Both the position numbers and the translations under genes were made by a program. Shown piece after piece: positions 1 through 9,583 of a stretch of 25,578 nt of DNA (the first letter of the stretch is position 1; every line of letters starts with the position of its first letter). The notes under the pieces were generated by a model. The model searched no databases. It was not told the DNA's origin and worked only from the letters and a program-made list of their open reading frames with translations. Source of the stretch: Lenisia limosa (Eukaryota > Breviatea); contig LPNZ01002563.1 of assembly GCA_001655205.1 (NCBI GenBank), forward strand, positions 1 through 25,578, read 5' to 3'.

Positions 1-1708
1 ATCCCACCATGACCCAAAACTGAGGTTGTTTTTCACTTTTATTAAAACATGAGTATCTGTATGATATCAAACGATATAATAAAAAGTATACATACAGTAG
101 CTATGTCATAATGTAGTATTCCTGTCATTTGTTTTTAAACAATAACATCATGAGGCATGGAGATGGTGTTCCTTAGACTCGGTGACCCTTGATTTGGTCA
201 ACCGCAACGTTTTGAGGTTTTACATTGACCAGCGCTAAAACACGTAGGAGACTCGCCCCATCATCGATACCGTCGACTGCAGTCCCAAGGCACTTGACCC
301 TCTAGTATGCTTCTTAGGCTTTATTTCTGACCGTTTTACGGAGGTTTCTTCAAATGCTGTCTCCTTTTAGCTGTTTTATTAATAATAATTATGAATAGGG
401 TTCGGTTCAAATCGTGGAGGACCTCCTCACATTACACCGAATCCTCGTCAAGCGAATTATATGATATAATATGAATGTTCTCTTTAACCCATTAGATCCA
501 CGACCAAGACTTAAGCGTCTATTAGGCCATCGTCAACAAGATACCTGTTTGGCGTGCGGCCGGCCTTTCGTAAACTTTTTACCCTATGTTTAGTCCCGGC
601 ATCTATGAGGTCCTGTTGTCACCGCGTCTTCTCTGGGCTTTCGACACTTCCCAGTTTTCACTTTCGATAGATATTCTGATCATTGACCTTGTACGCCACT
701 TTCCCACCATTGCCAATTCCCTCAATTGCCATTTGTATTTCCATTTGGTTGAGGAAATGCACCGGTCTGGTTCGTCTAAACGAGTTTGAGGGAGCTCTAA
801 CAGTGGAAACTATTTTGGAATTGTTTTTTGTTTTTTTTTTGTTCTTAAGGTGGTAGTTCACGTTGTACTTTGGTGATTCAAGCAAGAAGGTATTACTTCA
901 TATTGCTAAGGTTGGTGGGACTATTTCCTTTTTCGAAGAACTAAGCTAGTAGTAGTGATTTGTAGACAGAAATTATAGCTAAATTTTTGTCTTTGGGACC
1001 GAAAGTAAACTTTTAGGGACTGAAAAAAAGCGAAAAAAAAGCGAAAAATCCTGACCAACGACCACCCAGTATTTTTTTCTGTATTAGTGTGTTATTTATA
1101 CTTTTTTCCTTCCCAATACACATTTAGTTAAATATTAACAATGGTTTTAGCGAGATTAACTTACAATAAGTTCGATATTAAGTCTTTTCTCAGAGAAAAC
1201 CCGCGTCACTCCGAGAAAATTAGAATTCCTGACACCAAGGGACAGTCTGTCATTAGAGATGACGATTTGTTTAATTGAATTTAGGCCTGGACAACAGGGT
1301 TTGCGTCATTTATTCGCCCTATTAAGAGGATTAATGATATCTCAACTCAATAGGTCTAAAAGTGATGAGGTATGGTGGTTACAAAAGTGATGAGCTTTAA
1401 TTTTGGTAATAATCCAGGTGGCATTATATTCGCTATTATGCATCCTTGTTGAGTTCGGTAAGATAAGCCGACAGCAATTACCCAACATCACCGGACCTTC
1501 CTGCACATATGACAGGTTTTCAATTGTTTGGAGTGGACATTTATTTCTTGGCACCCACAGAGTCTGGATGAATCTTTGCGTTCGAAACATGTGTTGCGTA
1601 TTCAAGATGAGTCGAAAAGTAAAAAAAGGCTCCAAGAAAGAAAAACAAAAAAAAAAGTTCACAAAATAGTTAGAAACAGCAATCAATGAAAGGGGAGCAC
1701 TCAGCATT
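1..1708. other. Unassigned window end, no convincing gene
   Basis: This stretch lies just past the last recognisable exon of the minus-strand A2M gene, where that gene's C-terminal half would be expected. I translated both strands and found no A2M C-terminal motif, in particular no Gly-Cys-x-Glu-Gln thioester. A minus-strand frame stays open over 1342-1851 and has a possible splice acceptor near 1502, but its translation resembles nothing I know and it overlaps a clear exon in another frame. There are AT-rich tracts, a GAAAAAAAGC-type run near 1022-1046 and a 15-base match to a cloning polylinker at 263-277. Confidence 0.5.
1141..1278 (+). CDS. Small ORF of 45 codons, unknown
   Basis: An ATG in a good Kozak context (A at -3, G at +4) opens a 45-codon frame ending in TGA. 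The peptide begins MVLARLTYNKFDIKSFLREN and is basic and hydrophilic, with no signal peptide or membrane segment. I recognise no family. It stands alone, antisense to the expected continuation of the A2M gene. It could be a small gene, a first exon or chance. Confidence 0.15.
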   Translation: MVLARLTYNKFDIKSFLRENPRHSEKIRIPDTKGQSVIRDDDLFN

Positions 1709-4700
1709 TCAATAGTTTGCCCCCTGCACCATCTCCAAACCAATTCCAAGAAATATGATAATTTGATATGCAAACTTATAATAGAAAATGATAAATGATA
1801 ATGGAACAGAAGCATCCACACATAATATACCAATAAACGTCCATGTAACAAACCTCTGTATCTCCAGGGTTCGCCAGGGCAAGCCTAGCACCTGGAGAGT
1901 CCAACTCAAAGATTTCATTTTCCAGAAGCATGGAATTTGAGTGCCTGTCGCGTGGTAAGACCTATTTGTGAACCCAAAAGTAACAATAAGAACATAGGAC
2001 ATACCAACTGCCCTTACCGAGAAGTTTTTAATTCCGGCGGCGCAAGTGCCTCAATACGGCTGTCCACGACACTCAAACTCACAATCGCAGGCACGGGCCG
2101 GCCAAACAGCGTTGTTGCAATATTGAGCTTCACCTCCGTGCCGGGGGAATAGCTTGGTCTGGAAGGTGTTGGAGAGGGGCAAATTATTGGAAATGACAGG
2201 ATTTATATTTTGTATGTACAATGTAGTATTATACATGTACATATGATATCTATCATTCCCTCTCCCTTACAACAATAAAAATGTTAGAATTCTGTTTAAA
2301 AAGTAGGCTTTGCAAGAAACAGTTGCTGGTCGCAGTTGGGCCAAAAGTGTTACTAGAACTGTCACAAACCTGTCGGAAGTGACGGTGACGCTGAGGCCTG
2401 GTGGAGGGGGCACATAGACCAGCCGCTCAGCCATTGGAGTGTCTTGTTCAGTCTCGACCAGCACCAAGCGAACCACTCCGAACACCACTACTGGGCTTGA
2501 TGGAGTCGCTGAAATGTGAAAATGGAGGGAGGCAAGCTCCAGTGATTGTAATACGTAGAGAGAAGACAGTTAAAACAATGACTAGCAAAGGGAAGAAAGA
2601 AGAAGGAATAATATAGCATTGTGGTACATGATTTATCGGTATGTTATTTCTGGTGAGCTCAGTGTGCTGATACTATACTATTAGAAGGAAGAAGGAGGAA
2701 GAAGGAAGAAGAAGGAAGAAGAAGGAAAAAGAAGGAAGGGGGAGGAAGAAGCCAAGCTGGAAGTGTGAAATCATTATATTGTAAATATATATATATTTGA
2801 TGTATAGCACTGAGAAATCAAAAATAAGGTAGTATTATCAGGCCGAAGCCATCCACACCATCACGCTTATAATATTGGATTATATATCATATTAACCCAA
2901 TCATTTGCCTTACAACTCTGTGCACACAGCTTTCTGCGTGCCTCCCCGATACTCTGTATGAAGAAGATACATCTGGTACCTACACGTTGGGTTTTGGAAG
3001 GATTTCCCGGTTGGTAAATTAGCCACGTCATTCTTGGTCATAGCCATGCCATCCATAAGGCTGGCAATTGGGAGGGTCACGATAGAGGCGGTTCGAGATA
3101 CCAGGTTCATATTACGTGCCATGACCTGCACGAGTGTGAGATAATCCAAATGTTTAATCAAGAGCAAGAGCCCTCACCTCTGCATTCTTGACAAACGCTT
3201 TGATTGTGTACTGTCGCGTGTGCGTTGACCATGCCTATCCAGTCACAATCACATCAGCAACAAACAAAAGAAAACAATCAACAATCTGATTTGTACCCAA
3301 GTACCATGAAATATGAGCACTTTCCCGATAGTTGGTTACTAAGCCCCCCAACTCTAAGCCCCCCAACATGCACTCTGATCTCAGAACATGACATATCGCC
3401 ATTGCTGTTCCTAATGCTCTTAGGACAGTTGCCAGAAACTACGTCGGCATGAAACACGGCACCGGCGGGGGTGGCAGGAGGCAGGCATTCAACTGTACTA
3501 CAAGAGTAAACAGGAGTGTCGTGATATCAAAAATGTGCAAAAAACAAATCTTAAAGCACTTTGGGATGGAAATGAGCAAAAAATATATATCATGTGTTTA
3601 GCAAAATGGAATTGATGACATTTTCCTCGTCTTACCCACTTGATTCCAAGAGGGTAGACAACCATCGCACAGATTTTTGACACTGAAAGGTCAGTGATGA
3701 AGGACTAGAACTAACCCTACATAAGCGCTACCTGTACTATATCATATGGAAGTGTTGAATATGTGGAACAAATCCTAGGTAAGGTATACCCGTATCTTTT
3801 AATAATTTCTCATTACTACATATGCATATACAGTTCTCTAAAAAGGAGAAACGTCGCTAACGGCTCATTTCTCAATACCATTTCATACTCTTTGAGGAGG
3901 AAGGGGTCAGAAGAGGCGAAATGGCATACCCGTCCTTGAAGGTCGTAATACGGCCTAAATCGCCGAAACACTAACAGGTTAGGCTATTTTCAGTTCAGTT
4001 CAATTTCTTTGGTTCGATGGTCGAAACGCAGAATTCAGTACACCTCCACTTTACCTCAGATAAAGTTCCATCTTGCTCCACCGTCATTGAACAGAACTTT
4101 ATGGTCGCCTTCGTAGTCATGGGAGAATGGACACAATGCGTCAGACATATGAACGCTTATCTTTCAACAAATTTCGTGTCAAAATTAGGTAAATTAGAAC
4201 ATCAACGTGTAAGAATTAAAAGAGGCATTTTTTCTCAGCCAATCAAACACCATTTCATTAGAAGATAAAATAAAAAAGGTGTATAATATGATATAATACG
4301 ACTATGCCGGATTTATTATCTACCAATAACCATGAATTTACAGCAACATCCGTAACCCCCACCCACCTGTATGGGTCTATTTGAAAGGTCCTTCGTTTCA
4401 ACATAAACCCTTGAACCAATACCACTAAAACGCCATTAAAACTGAATAGTAGTACATGTAGTATGATATACTGTTGGTATGACAAATAACGACACAACAC
4501 CTCCCCCCACTTGACTAAATGGCCTGTTTCAGGGTGCAGCCTGAGGTTGATCCGAGACAATACAAGGGGAATCGGCCGGGTGAGTGACACTGAAGAACCA
4601 GATTCCTCAGCTAAGCATACCAGGGAAAGGGAACCCATTCCATCCTAAACAGTCAAACGCTCAGTTATATAAATTTTTCTACTACCTAATGCATGCTTAT

Positions 4701-7035
4701 GATCGATAGAAAATACAAATAACTACCAGTTGTCAAAAGTGAAACTAGGAGTTGTTTAATGTGTCAAATCTTCGGTTATAAAGATGACTAGGGGAACCCA
4801 TATGTTGCCCCCCCCCCCCNNNNNNNNNNNNNNNNNNNNNNNNNNNNNNNNNNNNNNNNNNNNNNNNNNNNNNNNNNNNNNNNNNNNNNNNNNNNNNNNN
4901 NNNNNNNNNNNNNNNAGGGGTAACGCGCCTCTTTGGTAGTTGCCATCAACCACTGCCTCCCACGACAGCTACATCCGGTATTAATGCAACTCCATTGTCC
5001 ACTAAACAATACAAGTTGCATTCTTAAAATCTGTTCTGTGTCTACTGCAGTATTCACTCATATACGTACGTACATATACATATATATATCATATTTATCA
5101 TCTGAAAAAAAAAAAAATAATAGTAGGTAGATTATATTATCTATAGTAGTAGATAATATACTAATTATTCAACGGCAATAGAGTATTCATTATATGATAT
5201 GAAAGAAAACTGTTTGTCCATACTGTGAGGGCACGCGGGGAGGGTCCGGAGGCCTTCATGCACTCCACATCAACTACCACCTATAATAATAAATACTGGG
5301 AAATAAATAATGAAAGGGCTTAGAAACAGAAAGACTGGGAAATAGAGAAGACAATAACGACAACATCAATCTTTGAAGAGGACATATTTTTAATAATAAA
5401 GTGGCACCATCATGAATCCCCTCACGTTATCACCAGTTGAATAGCCACTGCTTGCGTATTCTGCCTAAAAACATGTCAAGGTCTGAAAATTGGTCTTTCC
5501 AAGATATTTCTAGAAAATGATAAAGAACAATGTACAATGAAGCGTTTAATACTACATAACTGCTCCAATATGTATATCTGATGTGATATAATATGTATAT
5601 AGTATATAATATGATGTTATATGCTATAAGACAGAAAAATCCGTACCAGTAGTTTGAGAGTTTGAAGTTGATAAGATTGGACTGAGAATTTCCTGGTAAC
5701 TTTTGGGAAACTAAATGTGAACGATGCAACACCACTGAGACGAACCATCAATACCGGTGCCTATTAACCAGCAAAGAGGTAATTACAGACGGCTGATATT
5801 TGCCTACCCCCTACCCTGGTAACTTGGAGATGATGGTTGCGTTATACACTCCCCCAGGGACTTGGGAAGGAAGGGTCCAATCACAAGCAAATGTCCCGTC
5901 TGAGTGTAAGAGGGTGTTTATTGGAGTTTCCGATGAATATCATTTGAGAATTTACAGGAACAATATCCGTGTTTTGTTCCTGAAATGCCCACAAGAATGA
6001 ATCATCTTTACCAACCCCAATAGCTTTAACCTCATATTTCTACCCACAGAGGCAAGTAACACTCACAAATAGTCGACTACCATCCCTTCATACCCCGAGA
6101 GAGACAATGTGACGTTGCAGTGACATCCCCCTTTGGCCCTCTAATTTCGAGGGACAACCCAGTGGACACCGAACGCTCCAGAGTGCGGTTCAATGCTAGA
6201 TGATGTGAAAACCCAACGCTGGAAGTGAGTAAAAAATTCAGAGTATTCGTACCAAAAATAAAGCTCAAAACAAAATGCCTATACCCCCCACACAGTTAAT
6301 CATAATGCCAGAGAAGCGGGCAGTTTCGCCTGGCTTATAGATCGGGCGGTCGGCCACAAGAGAAGATGTCATCTTCTGACTGGGGGAAGACCAAGTCTGA
6401 TGGAGCACTTCCTATGATGGTGTGGGTGAATGGGAATAAGGTTTAAAGATTCCACATTATTAATTAGTTATTGCTGCAAATGGTATAAAAGCTCCACACC
6501 CTTTCCCACAAACTCAATTCCAAATATTGATCCTAAGCCTGTTCATTAATTACTGTACTCCAAAAAAAACCCTCAACAGCCCCATACCAGCCCATACCAA
6601 AATGGCCTCGTTTTCAGCGTCAATAGGGAACATTCGAACTGATTTATCATTTGCGGAAGAGCAAATTGACGAGGAGAATGGAGAGATGATAAAGAAAGGA
6701 AAGGGGAAATGAAGAGGAAAGATGATACTCATTCTAAGCTCTTCATTCACCACAACGTTTTAAAAAAATGATGAAAAAGAAAGGCTGAACTTACCTTCAA
6801 ATGCCCTCTCTCCACGCAGCCACTGTGCGCCAGTCAAGAGGGCCACAATACAAACAATCAGTAATATGAAGACATAGATGAAGGATGTCAGCTTGGTGCG
6901 GAGGGGGACGACAGAATGAGGCTGAGGAGGATCATTGGGATAGTATGGCGGAGATGCATCGCTGTCTCGAGTAGGGAGCTCCGATTTAAGATTTCTTCGT
7001 CTTGAAGCGTTAGACATGGCACCAAACACCATCAT
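1709..7035 (-). CDS. Alpha-2-macroglobulin family protein with N-terminal membrane anchor
   Basis: A2M proteins are large multi-domain protease traps. Exons read downward: 7035-6795, 6638-6598, 6411-6294, 6195-6094, 5899-5815, 5692-5647, 5464-5426, 5280-5224, about 5001-4920 (into a gap), 4610-4511, 4424-4367, 3954-3879, 3682-3636, 3492-3443, 3234-3178, 3125-2986, 2508-2370, 2158-2018, 1944-1854, perhaps 1723-1709. Most junctions keep phase. Exon 1 gives a polar tail of about 50 residues and one hydrophobic segment (TSFIYVFILLIVCIVALLTG), so a signal anchor. MG2 carries ADRPIYKPGETARF. Later come PETGHLVNGIGSRVYVE, a bait-region-like GVVRLVLVE...AERLVYV, then SYSPGTEVKL and VSLSVVDSRIEAL, the MG6-type hallmark. 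Exons around 5001-4920 and 4367-3954 are incompletely resolved. The start could be 7035, 7032 or 7017. No thioester half is seen; a stop at 1709 would truncate the protein at about 570 recovered residues. Confidence 0.85.
2684..2750 (+). repeat. GAAGGA-type polypurine tract
   Basis: About 67 bases of almost pure purine made of GAAGGA and GAAGAA units. It lies between the A2M exons 3125-2986 and 2508-2370, so on the sense strand it is a long CT tract inside an intron. Confidence 0.8.
4820..4915. other. Assembly gap (96 N)
   Basis: A run of N directly preceded by a C homopolymer at 4809-4819. It interrupts the A2M gene between exon 5001-4920 and exon 4610-4511, so part of that exon or one further exon may be hidden. 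Confidence 0.98.
5133..5160. repeat. AT-rich hairpin, 11-bp arms
   Basis: TATATTATCTA at 5133-5143 is the exact reverse complement of TAGATAATATA at 5150-5160, with a six-base loop. It sits in an A2M intron in very AT-rich sequence, so it may be a by-product of base composition. Confidence 0.5.
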
Positions 7036-8356
7036 TTTGACGGCAAAGGGAAGAGGATTCTCCTTCTCCTTTCAGAAGAAGGTAAGACGAGTCGAGCCTC
7101 AACCACTCTCTACCCGCCAATTTGTTGCTAAACAGCAAAAACTACCAAATTGCAACACTATCTTACTTTTACTTTCTTATCCTTTTCCTCTTTTTCGGAA
7201 AAATATTTTCAAAATTGAAATGTTTACATCATTTACATTTGGGGGGGAGGGGTGGCACGTACCCAAACTGACTGTTCTTTCTGTTTGCTTTAGTAGTATC
7301 TATGATAATTTGATCAGTAAAAGGGGACGATTACCTCAATGATTTTGCTATTTTGCTCCAATAGATATTAATACATTATTTCGTTATTTGAGTTCAATCA
7401 AGTTCAAGTTCAAGTTCATCAAGAAGTTCATTATTCCCTCATTCTTGCCTCCTCTCTCAATAGTATCCTCCATTCTGAACTCCCCTCTGTCTCCCCTTGA
7501 ATTGCCCCGCTCAATCTCCCCTTGAATTGCTCCGCAATCGTCGGCCCCTGTAGGGTACAGAGTGCGTATCCTCAACAGTGTTTTTTGTGCCAGTATTGTG
7601 ACTGTAGTGGGAGTATTATGATGGAGAAAGCATCATGAGAGTGATGATGATTGATCTTTGAAGATGATACAAGGAAACCTTGGTCAATCAAATGTTTAAT
7701 TTTATTTAGGCAACATTGATGAGGGGATTGGGTGTCGTTTTCTTCGCGGTCCTCTGTTTGGTCTTTCTTGTTAAGAGCGTGAGGTAGGAGTGTTTTTCGA
7801 AGAAAACACAACATGTTACCCGGTCCACTTTGCACCTTGTTTCTATATCGGTCATCACATATCCTCTTACCGTCTTCTGGGACACACATAAATCTGAGCA
7901 CGGAGTTGTAAGACAAATGATTGGGTGAATTAATCAATATCCCAGAGACTCCCTATTTTTATACATAAATGTAGCTATATATCCTCTTACCAAAGGAAAG
8001 GTTGACCTTCTCAGCAAATGATGTCTATCAACTGCTTCATCACACCCTTTGAATATTTAGAGTCCCACCTGGTAACCCCTCACTCAAGACGAATGTCGAT
8101 ATCCCATCCGTTTTGTCTCTGAAAAAGCAGATAATTAACCAGGTTCGTGCGACGTCATATTCTGTGTATAGAGGACATTCACCCATTACCACCCAGGTTG
8201 AAGATTTTCGAGTCAACAGGTTAGACGAACACGAGGATGTACGTGTGAGTGGGTAATGCAAAATGTGACAAATAGTCCGCCATTTTATTGTGAGTTACTA
8301 TTTTCTTCTTACATCATTTGGTATTGAGAGAGACTCTTTTTCCTCTGACTTCCCAG
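7036..8356. other. Divergent spacer, mostly unassigned
   Basis: This separates the A2M start (minus) from the plus-strand cysteine-rich region and presumably holds both promoters and 5' leaders. It contains a TTCAAG-type direct repeat at about 7391-7424, a G run near 7240 and two copies of ATATCCTCTTACC at 7859-7871 and 7979-7991, exactly 120 bases apart. On the minus strand each copy reads as a splice donor (G|GTAAGAGGATAT). Short splice-bounded segments such as minus 8121-8074 can be drawn, but I could not join them in phase and recognise no protein. Confidence 0.4.
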
Positions 8357-8803
8357 AGTTTCATTTCAAGCCTTGTTGATGGTTTGCCTCAGAGTGTCAT
8401 TAGAGTTTCGTGTCGATTTCATATATTCCACTCTCTATTTGAACTTCTCTTCCATCCTAGACCATCTTTGCGAATTTGAGGGACCGGAGTCAGACCCCGT
8501 CGTCATGGCATCCATGTCACAGCTCCAAAGACCAACATCTATAGGTCTCTACAGTGTTCAAGTAGACCTTAATGTAGGCTGGGAAGTAAGTCTTGATTAA
8601 AAACTAGATAAATGACCCCACCCGTTTTATGATATTATTATAGTAATGCGAACATAGATGTATCTGATACTGTCATGTTTTGCGTGAGGCTGATAATTGA
8701 CGTAAAGAGACATTCTCATGGTCTTAAACAATGTAGGGAGACTGTAGCCCCAAGGATTTGCCGTTCCTCTCAGAAACCCTGACCTGTCATCCCACCTCTG
8801 GAT
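8357..8803 (+). CDS. Candidate exons for an IPT/TIG-like domain, 5' of the Cys-rich array
   Basis: Three consecutive segments join in phase: 8357-8393 (acceptor CTTCCCAG), 8461-8585 (strong pyrimidine tract before CATCCTAG, donor GTAAGT) and 8737 to about 8803 (acceptor AATGTAG). The middle exon reads HLCEFEGPESDPVVMASMSQ, then RPTSIGLYSVQVDLNVGWE, and the third starts GDCSPKDLPFLSETLTC. The pattern Cys-x-Phe-x-Gly ... Val-x-Ala ... Pro-Thr-Ser-x-Gly-x-Tyr-x-Val-x-Val resembles IPT/TIG immunoglobulin-like domains of surface proteins, though the usual second Cys before the Pro is replaced. No signal peptide was found. They are probably upstream exons of the Cys-rich gene, same strand and about 250 bases away, but I could not connect the last donor in phase to the first module. 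Confidence 0.4.
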
Positions 8804-8952
8804 GGTCTAAGAACACCAAATGTTATTCAAGTACATGGGGATTATGGTCTAAGAACACCAAATGTCATTCAAGTCAATGGGGATTATGTCATTCAAGTCA
8901 ATGGGGATTCAAGTACATGGGGATTATGTCATTCAAGTCAATGGGGATTATT
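8804..8952 (+). repeat. Minisatellite with ATTCAAGTCAATGGGGATTAT core
   Basis: Imperfect tandem repeat with two unit lengths. Two about 41-base units start GGTCTAAGAACACCAAATGT, followed by shorter units of about 24 and 19 bases that share CATTCAAGTCAATGGGGATT. It lies between the candidate IPT/TIG-like exon and the first cysteine-rich module and is most likely intronic. One plus-strand frame stays open through it (Ser-Lys-Asn-Thr-Lys-Cys repeats), so coding use is not excluded. Confidence 0.8.
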
Positions 8953-9049
8953 TTCTCTGACAAGTATCAAATTTTTTGACGATGTGTTACAGTTTTTATT
9001 GTGTGTTCTACTCAAAACGCCATTTTAAATATGGATCACGACCGCCCAG

Positions 9050-9583
9050 ACTGTCTGAAATGCATTGCTGCCGACAAGTTCCGAAGTGTCGAGTGCGACC
9101 CCGGTGTGGCTTCAGACGTGTGCGACTTTTGTGCAAATCAATTCCGAAACGACAGGGCCGGCCATTTCTGTGGCACTTGCATGGTTACTGGGGGGTATCA
9201 TCGATCGTATTACCACGGTGCAAGATGAACTTCTCTTATTTAATGTCAAGTTACAATATTCAGGACACATATTGGCATGCCACCCTTAACAGGAATGACG
9301 AGACGGCAGTGTGTAACTGTATGTTTTTCAAATATCTGGAGGCTTCCATCATACCATTTTGTTGCCTGGACTTCATCAGTTCTTAATAAATACATCGTAG
9401 CTGGAACCTTTTCTTGGTGCTAGTATTAACTATCAAGCCTGTAACCTCTGTGACAATACGGCCGAGTACCTGCACACAGGCTGCACAAGCGACACGGACA
9501 CCGTCTGTGACAGTTGTAGCTCTATTCACCGAGAAGGAATCGGCGGTGATAGGTGTGGTCCTTGTCTGGACGGCTATTACCAT
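9050..9583 (+). repeat. Cys-rich modules 1 and 2
   Basis: Module 1 (9050-9206 plus 9293-9318) reads CLKCIAADKFRSVEC, then DVCDFC, CGTC and NDETAVCN. Its last piece is a separate tiny exon, and the internal intron donor is GTATTA in phase 2. Module 2 starts at 9438 after ATCAAG with CNLCDNTAEYLHTGC and runs to CGPCLDGYYH, where the N gap begins, so its last dozen residues are missing. Confidence 0.8.

Noticed and set aside
178-303. Minus-strand open stretch containing DGIDDGASLLRVLALVNVKP.
   Set aside because: Bounded by stops on both sides, with no matching exon partner and no family resemblance; too short to call.
1-1340. Reading this end backwards without complementing gives splice-like signals (GTAAGTATAATATAG, TTCCTTTATCAG) and short A2M-like strings such as EQLLPDYLRIQ.
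   Set aside because: That reading is not a biological strand. A rough count of TG+CA against GT+AC did not separate it from normal sequence, and the TATGATATAAT motif here has the same orientation as elsewhere. I treat the matches as chance from testing extra frames.
1342-1851. 169-codon minus-strand open frame.
   Set aside because: It overlaps the A2M intron and has no recognisable domain or good codon pattern; its opposite strand is also open, which suggests low stop density rather than coding.
7572-8261. Minus-strand open frames of 121 and 73 codons.
   Set aside because: Possible splice sites exist, but the pieces do not join in phase and resemble nothing known.
8804-8952. Repeat array considered as a CRISPR.
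   Set aside because: Units are directly tandem without unique spacers of constant length, the sequence is eukaryotic and no cas gene is present.
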